DNA from: Pyrinomonadaceae bacterium
GTDB lineage: Bacteria; Acidobacteriota; Blastocatellia; Pyrinomonadales; Pyrinomonadaceae
Direction of reading: 5' to 3'
Assembly: GCA_025054715.1 (NCBI GenBank)
Contig: JANWYH010000005.1
Coordinates: forward strand, 96,335-160,334
DNA length: 64,000 bases
The position numbers were made by a program, and so were the translations under genes. Under the pieces are notes generated by a model. That model did no database searches, was not told the DNA's origin, and saw nothing but the letters and a program-made list of their open reading frames with translations. Of this stretch, positions 59,526 through 64,000 are shown piece after piece. The stretch's first letter is position 1, and every line of letters begins with the position of its first letter.

Positions 59526-61247
59526 ATAGGAAACGTCAAAGGTTTCACAAAAGGTTTAAAACCCAGCCAACTTAAGAGGATCGAAAAGCTAGCAACTCGC
59601 CGTATACAGCCAGAAATGATAATCTCACCAGAGCTTGCTCGTCAGATTTCAGAAATTTCTCACGAAACTGGAAGGCAAATTGGAGTCTTGATCAACCGAA
59701 AAGGACAGGTCGAGTATGTAATGGTCGGAGATGCAAAGAAGATTGAGCTACCTGATTTCGGAAGAATTAGAACTTCGCAAGAAAGATTCCGCGGTCTTCG
59801 CTGCATACATACACATCTAAACGGTGAGGCTCTTACTCAAGACGATCTTACAGACCTAGCTCTTCTGCGTCTTGATTTAATGGCTGTAATAAAAGTAAAT
59901 AAGCAAACAGGACTACCTGACTCGATACATGCAGCACATCTAATACCTACCACTGCAGAAAAACTGACAGATGAAATGGCTTATCAATTCCTACCGCCTT
60001 GTCCACCATCTCAAATAGACATTAACTTTTTAACTCTCATAAACTCACTTGAAGAAGAAGTCGCAAGAACCCGTCAAAACCTCTTCAAACAGTCGGAAAA
60101 AGATAGAGCCATTCTCGTAGGAGTAACAGATGGTCACATTTCGCAGGCAGAAGAATCAATGAAAGAGCTAGAAGAACTAGCTCGCTCGGCAGAAGTTTTG
60201 GTTTTAGACAAAATCATACAAAAACGCTCGCAGATTGACCCTCGAACAGTATTGGGTAAAGGAAAACTTGAGGAGCTTCTGATTCGAGCGATGCGCCTTA
60301 GCGCCGACCTCATAATTTTTGATACAGAACTTTCGCCCGCGCAAATTCGTTCAATCTCTGAAGCGACCGATCTGAAAGTAATAGATCGCCAACAGCTCAT
60401 TCTCGACATCTTTGCTCAAAGAGCAAAATCAAGGGAAGGAAAACTTCAAGTAGAGCTTGCTCAACTACGCTACATTCTTCCCCGGCTAGTCGCAGGACAA
60501 AATTCTGCATTTTCTCGCTTAGCAGGTGGAATAGGCGGTAGAGGACCCGGTGAAACGAAACTCGAAATAGATAGAAGGCGAGTTCGCGACCGCATAAACC
60601 GGCTAGAAAAAGAAATAGAGCGACTTAGTTACCAACGCGAACAAAGACGCAAGAACCGCAATAGACGTTCTATCCCAGTAGTTTCGCTTGTAGGCTACAC
60701 TAATGCAGGTAAATCCACTTTACTTAATACTCTCACAAAAAGCAAAGTCCATGCAGAGGAGAAAATGTTTGCAACTCTCGATCCTACATCAAGAAAACTT
60801 CGATTACCTCACGAACAAGAAGTCATAATAAATGATACCGTAGGGTTTATCAGAAACCTTCCTGAAACACTTATAAATGCATTTCGCGCTACGCTGGAAG
60901 AAATTTCAGAAAGTGACTTGCTACTTCACGTTGTTGACGCTTCTAATCCACTTTGTCTAAATCAAATAGAATCGGTCGAGAAAATTCTTACAGAACTCGG
61001 ATATAATCAAATTCCACGGATAATAGTGTTGAATAAGATCGATCTGATGCAAATGCGGGATGTTGAATCACTAAAACGTAAATTGGAGCTTGACAAGCAA
61101 ATAGAAGTAGCTACAGTATCTGCTATAAGACCGAATACATTGATTCCTTTGATTGAAAAAGTATCAGAGTCAATTAGAGTTGTCCCAAAAGTATATGAAA
61201 TCTCTGCTGGAAAAAAATCTTCGCAAGTTTTCTGGGAAAATCCTTGA
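59526..61247 (+). CDS. hflX: Ribosome-associated GTPase HflX
   Basis: A GTPase that splits stalled ribosomes. The GTPase domain has GYTNAGKSTLLNTL, DTVGFIRNLP and NKID; the N-terminal part includes GKGKLEELL, and the linker has GGIGGRGPGETKLEIDRRR. The first ATG is at 59616, but the in-frame sequence before it encodes GNVKGFTKGLKPSQLKRIEK and further residues typical of HflX N-termini. The frame is open back to a TAG at 59502 with no ATG, GTG or TTG. I therefore place the start at ATA 59526, 11 bases after AAGGAGG, with moderate certainty (573 residues). A lost start codon or sequence error is the alternative. It overlaps the next gene by 53 bases. Confidence 0.75.
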   Translation: MGNVKGFTKGLKPSQLKRIEKLATRRIQPEMIISPELARQISEISHETGRQIGVLINRKGQVEYVMVGDAKKIELPDFGRIRTSQERFRGLRCIHTHLNGEALTQDDLTDLALLRLDLMAVIKVNKQTGLPDSIHAAHLIPTTAEKLTDEMAYQFLPPCPPSQIDINFLTLINSLEEEVARTRQNLFKQSEKDRAILVGVTDGHISQAEESMKELEELARSAEVLVLDKIIQKRSQIDPRTVLGKGKLEELLIRAMRLSADLIIFDTELSPAQIRSISEATDLKVIDRQQLILDIFAQRAKSREGKLQVELAQLRYILPRLVAGQNSAFSRLAGGIGGRGPGETKLEIDRRRVRDRINRLEKEIERLSYQREQRRKNRNRRSIPVVSLVGYTNAGKSTLLNTLTKSKVHAEEKMFATLDPTSRKLRLPHEQEVIINDTVGFIRNLPETLINAFRATLEEISESDLLLHVVDASNPLCLNQIESVEKILTELGYNQIPRIIVLNKIDLMQMRDVESLKRKLELDKQIEVATVSAIRPNTLIPLIEKVSESIRVVPKVYEISAGKKSSQVFWENP

Positions 61248-63561
61248 GTTTTCCAGGGCAAACAAACTCAGTATTAGACAAAAATTCTGGATAGGATTTT
61301 TTGCTTTAACCCTTTTAAGTGCTATTTTAATTCAGAACCCTCTATGGCAGAGACTTAACAAATATCGAGAAGGTGAGGTTCTGCGCGAAAGTATCATCTC
61401 ACCATCGGACATAACCTTTACCGATGAAGCAGAAACTGAAAGATTAAGACAAGAAGCTCAAAGTAAGGTCAGACCGATTTTTGTCTTTGAAGCAAATCGC
61501 TCGGAAAATGCCGTTCAAAATTTCCGCTTATTCTGGGAAAAACTTTCAAAAAGAGAAGAAAATGCAAACGCAAATGCGAAGCCTCAGCAAGGAAAAACCG
61601 TTCAGAACACATTAAGCCTAGACCTCGAGGCTGAAAAGGTGCTACTTTTAAGAAAATTCAGCAACAATGAAGTAGAAGCTATCGTCAGAGCTTTAAGAGA
61701 AAGCACTGAAGGCTACATCTATAACGATAACGATCGAAGATACTTACAAAACGAGGTTATAGTCTTTGATCAACAAAGACCTTCTCAGCAATCCATCCAA
61801 ACTTTGCCCGAAACCAACTGGATAGCACTTTCAAAAGCAAGAGAAAAACTTAAGGAAAGAATTGAAAATATACGCACACTCAGCGAGAAGGAAAAACAAG
61901 CTTTTTACACAATCTTGGAAAAATTCGTTCAGCCTAGTGTATTCTACGATGCCGATGCAACCGAAAAAGCTCGCGAGGCTGCAGCTAAAGCCGTCCCTCC
62001 TGTTGTTGTCTCACTTAAACGACAGCAAAAAGTAGCAAGCGAAGGTGAAATAGTAACTTCCGAGATATTGTCAAAGATAAATGCAATTCAAGCCTATACA
62101 GAATCTCATAGACAATGGAATCGCTTTTTCGGAACTTTGATTCTCCTCGCTGCTCTCTACTGGGTAGCTTGGAAATACATAGAGCACAGAAGTCCACATC
62201 TTAAGTCCTTTCTTTCTGCAGAAAAGCTTTTCGCCGTATTTGCAAGTGTCGTTATCGTTCAACTAATTCTTACGACTGTATCTTTTCGCATAGCAGAATT
62301 TACTGCTCTTCAGAACATAAAAGCTCCACTGAATGATCCCACTATATGGTCCTTTGCAATCCCATTTGCATTTACAAGCCTATCATTGGTTTTATTAGCT
62401 GATCGTCGCTTAGCACTTTTTTCAGGAATCTTCGTTTCTCTGCTGGTCGGTTTAGTCGCTCCTAGACCCCTAGAATTTATACTTTACTCGGTGATTTCTT
62501 CTTCAGTAGCAGTCTATGGCATAAAGCATTATCGTTCCCGATCCTCGTTAACTTACGCTGGAATATTCACGGGATTTGCAAATGCCTTGATTTCACTATC
62601 CATAATTGCTTATTTACAACAGCCTTTTGTTTTTGACACGGTTATTCTTTCGGTTTGCTGCGGTCTTCTCGGTGGCGTAATCTCTTCTGCCGTCACTGCC
62701 GTCACATTGCCCGCGCTTGAATCTCTTTTTGGTATACTAACGGATGTAAAGCTACTAGAGCTTTCAAATGCAGAGCTACCGCTTCTTAAACAACTAGCTA
62801 TGAAAGCCCCTGGAACTAACCAGCATTCGCATGCAGTAGGACAAATTGCTGAAGAAGCTTGTCGAGCAATAGGTGCAAATGGACTTCTTGCAAAAATTGG
62901 AGCGCTGTATCATGACATCGGTAAAATTGCTGCTCCAGAACATTTTGTTGAAAATCAGCACGGCAAAAATCCTCACGATGTTCTCAACCCTCTTCAAAGC
63001 GCCAAAATCATAATCACTCATGTAACCTATGGAATGAAGCTTGCCAAAGAGCACAAACTACCCAAAATAATTGCCGATTTTATACCACAACATCACGGAA
63101 CTCGAACACTTCATTATTTCTTGCGTAAAGCCCAAGCTCAAAGCACAAACCCAGACGAAATCGAAGAAAATGACTTTCGCTACCCAGGACCGAAACCGCA
63201 AACTAAAGAAGCCGCAATAATGATGATTGCAGACAGCTGCGAAGCCGCTGCCCGATCGCTCGCAGAACCGACACCCGAAAATTTGCGCTTCATAGTAACA
63301 AAAATAATTGACGCAATCCTAGCTGACGATCAGCTAGACGAGTGTGACCTTACACTCAGAGAACTTACTGTCATTCGTGAATCAGTCATAAAATCCCTAA
63401 ACGCAATCTATCATTCGAGAGTAGAATACCCAGGATATACACCACCCAGTAAAGAAAAAAGATACGTAAGCCCGGCAGATATTCCTATCAGCAAAGGTGG
63501 AGAAGTTGAAGATGAAGCCGTTTCACCGTCTAAGCCGCAAATAAAAATAGCAAAAGAATAA
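61195..63561 (+). CDS. 7TM-HD phosphodiesterase (PgpH-like)
   Basis: A 788-residue membrane protein. One N-terminal helix near residue 30 (FWIGFFALTLLSAILIQ) is followed by a long extracytoplasmic domain, then a block of about seven helices (residues 305-510) and a cytoplasmic HD domain: HSHAVGQIAEEA, YHDIGKI with the His-Asp doublet, and PQHHGTRTLHYFL. This is the layout of PgpH, which degrades cyclic di-AMP. The activity is inferred from family. ATG 61195 lies within the end of hflX; a TTG at 61153 is an alternative. The usual neighbour ybeY does not follow. Confidence 0.88.
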   Translation: MKSLLEKNLRKFSGKILEFSRANKLSIRQKFWIGFFALTLLSAILIQNPLWQRLNKYREGEVLRESIISPSDITFTDEAETERLRQEAQSKVRPIFVFEANRSENAVQNFRLFWEKLSKREENANANAKPQQGKTVQNTLSLDLEAEKVLLLRKFSNNEVEAIVRALRESTEGYIYNDNDRRYLQNEVIVFDQQRPSQQSIQTLPETNWIALSKAREKLKERIENIRTLSEKEKQAFYTILEKFVQPSVFYDADATEKAREAAAKAVPPVVVSLKRQQKVASEGEIVTSEILSKINAIQAYTESHRQWNRFFGTLILLAALYWVAWKYIEHRSPHLKSFLSAEKLFAVFASVVIVQLILTTVSFRIAEFTALQNIKAPLNDPTIWSFAIPFAFTSLSLVLLADRRLALFSGIFVSLLVGLVAPRPLEFILYSVISSSVAVYGIKHYRSRSSLTYAGIFTGFANALISLSIIAYLQQPFVFDTVILSVCCGLLGGVISSAVTAVTLPALESLFGILTDVKLLELSNAELPLLKQLAMKAPGTNQHSHAVGQIAEEACRAIGANGLLAKIGALYHDIGKIAAPEHFVENQHGKNPHDVLNPLQSAKIIITHVTYGMKLAKEHKLPKIIADFIPQHHGTRTLHYFLRKAQAQSTNPDEIEENDFRYPGPKPQTKEAAIMMIADSCEAAARSLAEPTPENLRFIVTKIIDAILADDQLDECDLTLRELTVIRESVIKSLNAIYHSRVEYPGYTPPSKEKRYVSPADIPISKGGEVEDEAVSPSKPQIKIAKE

Positions 63562-63645
63562 ATCTTCACTTGCAAAAATTTAAGAAGTGTTCTATTTTTG
63601 TTATAAAGATATTACAAATCTATTAAACAAAAAAGGAGATAAAGT

Positions 63646-64000
63646 ATGTCTGCCGTAAAGGAAGCAAGACTAAAAGAATTTCCTGTGGTTGCCAAACATA
63701 TAGGTGTCTGGGAAGGAACATACACCAGAATGGATGCAAGAACCGGACAGATATTAGATCGTCATAGGAGTCGTTTAACCTGCAAAATTTTAGATGATGG
63801 AAGCTACTGGCAGCAGAATGAGTACTTTTGGGACGATGGAAGAACAGAAGTAAAGCAATTTCCCGGTGAGTTCAAAGGTAAGGCTTTACACTTCGACAAT
63901 GAAAGGTTGATCGGAGATGCTTATGAGGTTGACCCCAAAACTATTTGCCTTTTTTGGGAAAACAAGAATGAACCCGGCGTAAAATATGCTGAGATAATAT
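63646..64000 (+). CDS. DUF3598-like protein (cut by window edge)
   Basis: The first 118 codons of a gene with AAGGAG 7 bases before the ATG at 63646. The sequence VVAKHIGVWEGTYTRMDARTG, then GSYWQQNEYFW and FDNERLIGDAYEVD, resembles DUF3598 proteins. Those are calycin-like beta barrels known mainly from cyanobacteria and of unknown function. There is no signal peptide or membrane segment. The gene follows the 7TM-HD gene by 84 bases and has its own possible promoter; the rest is outside the window. Confidence 0.55.
   Translation, partial: MSAVKEARLKEFPVVAKHIGVWEGTYTRMDARTGQILDRHRSRLTCKILDDGSYWQQNEYFWDDGRTEVKQFPGEFKGKALHFDNERLIGDAYEVDPKTICLFWENKNEPGVKYAEII

Overview
The window is 64 kb of a bacterial chromosome, AT-rich by eye (around 40% GC). 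It holds about 50 protein genes. I saw no rRNA, no convincing tRNA, no insertion sequence and no CRISPR array. The best guess for the host is an acidobacterium, possibly of the Blastocatellia side. Two secreted VWA proteins look like the 'VWFA-related Acidobacterial domain' family, the TonB-dependent receptor carries an N-terminal carboxypeptidase-regulatory-like domain, and a membrane Ser/Thr kinase sits beside a secreted TPR protein. The left edge cuts a radical SAM protein whose N-terminus resembles enzymes linked to membrane-spanning lipids. All taxonomic statements are inference from protein resemblance.

Layout. 1-949: start of the radical SAM gene (minus), then an AT-rich intergenic stretch with two inverted DnaA-box-like sites. 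950-6419: an ftsB-like division gene facing a seven-gene minus-strand run greA, CDP-alcohol phosphatidyltransferase, PGPGW-like membrane protein, DUF3592-like protein, accC, MM0924-like protein, lysC. 6599-10467: plus-strand chain P450, DUF72, TauE/SafE permease, MoxR ATPase, whose stop/start codons mostly overlap. 10490-15395: minus-strand signalling genes (zinc-motif membrane protein, Ser/Thr kinase, TPR protein), then a secreted VWA protein. 15397-22602: the most unusual region, a tight seven-gene minus-strand operon (citrate-synthase-like lyase, HD protein, MmgE/PrpD protein, leuC, leuD, a SucC-like ligase fused to a ferredoxin-like domain, a SucD-like subunit). It is divergent from a TonB-dependent receptor across a shared promoter region with three perfect 11-bp repeats. 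25732-32088: amine oxidase, S9 peptidase, uvrA. 32208-35821: a small conserved protein, kynU-kmo and a flavin reductase. 36349-40773: aminotransferase, GH3 glycosidase, lysA. 40982-45003: the classic ffh-rpsP-rimM-trmD-rplS-rnhB operon. 45000-49543: VWA, OmpA-family, queD and dinG-like genes. 49909-58338: secreted SH3-like protein, mscS, dps behind a PerR/Fur-type operator, dusB, a coiled-coil protein, purN, an SDR, a CPBP protease, an M20 hydrolase and a PDZ protein. 58427-64000: beta-propeller protein, hflX (apparently without a normal start codon), a 7TM-HD phosphodiesterase, and the beginning of a DUF3598-like gene.

How the genes work together. In the 15.4-22.6 kb operon, the SucC/SucD pair could attach CoA to a di- or tricarboxylate. 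The LeuCD and MmgE/PrpD enzymes could isomerise, dehydrate or decarboxylate it. The short citrate-synthase-like protein keeps the three catalytic positions of that fold and could cleave the CoA ester to acetyl-CoA (or propionyl-CoA) plus an oxo-acid. The ferredoxin-like tail on the ligase and the altered HD motif in the small HD protein have no obvious explanation. I consider this the best candidate for an undescribed pathway. Elsewhere, lysC and lysA supply the lysine/DAP route, the ffh-rnhB block is housekeeping, and dps looks like a peroxide- or metal-controlled defence gene. Several genes have a -10 element close to the start codon and no Shine-Dalgarno sequence, suggesting leaderless or very short-leader mRNAs alongside ordinary ones.
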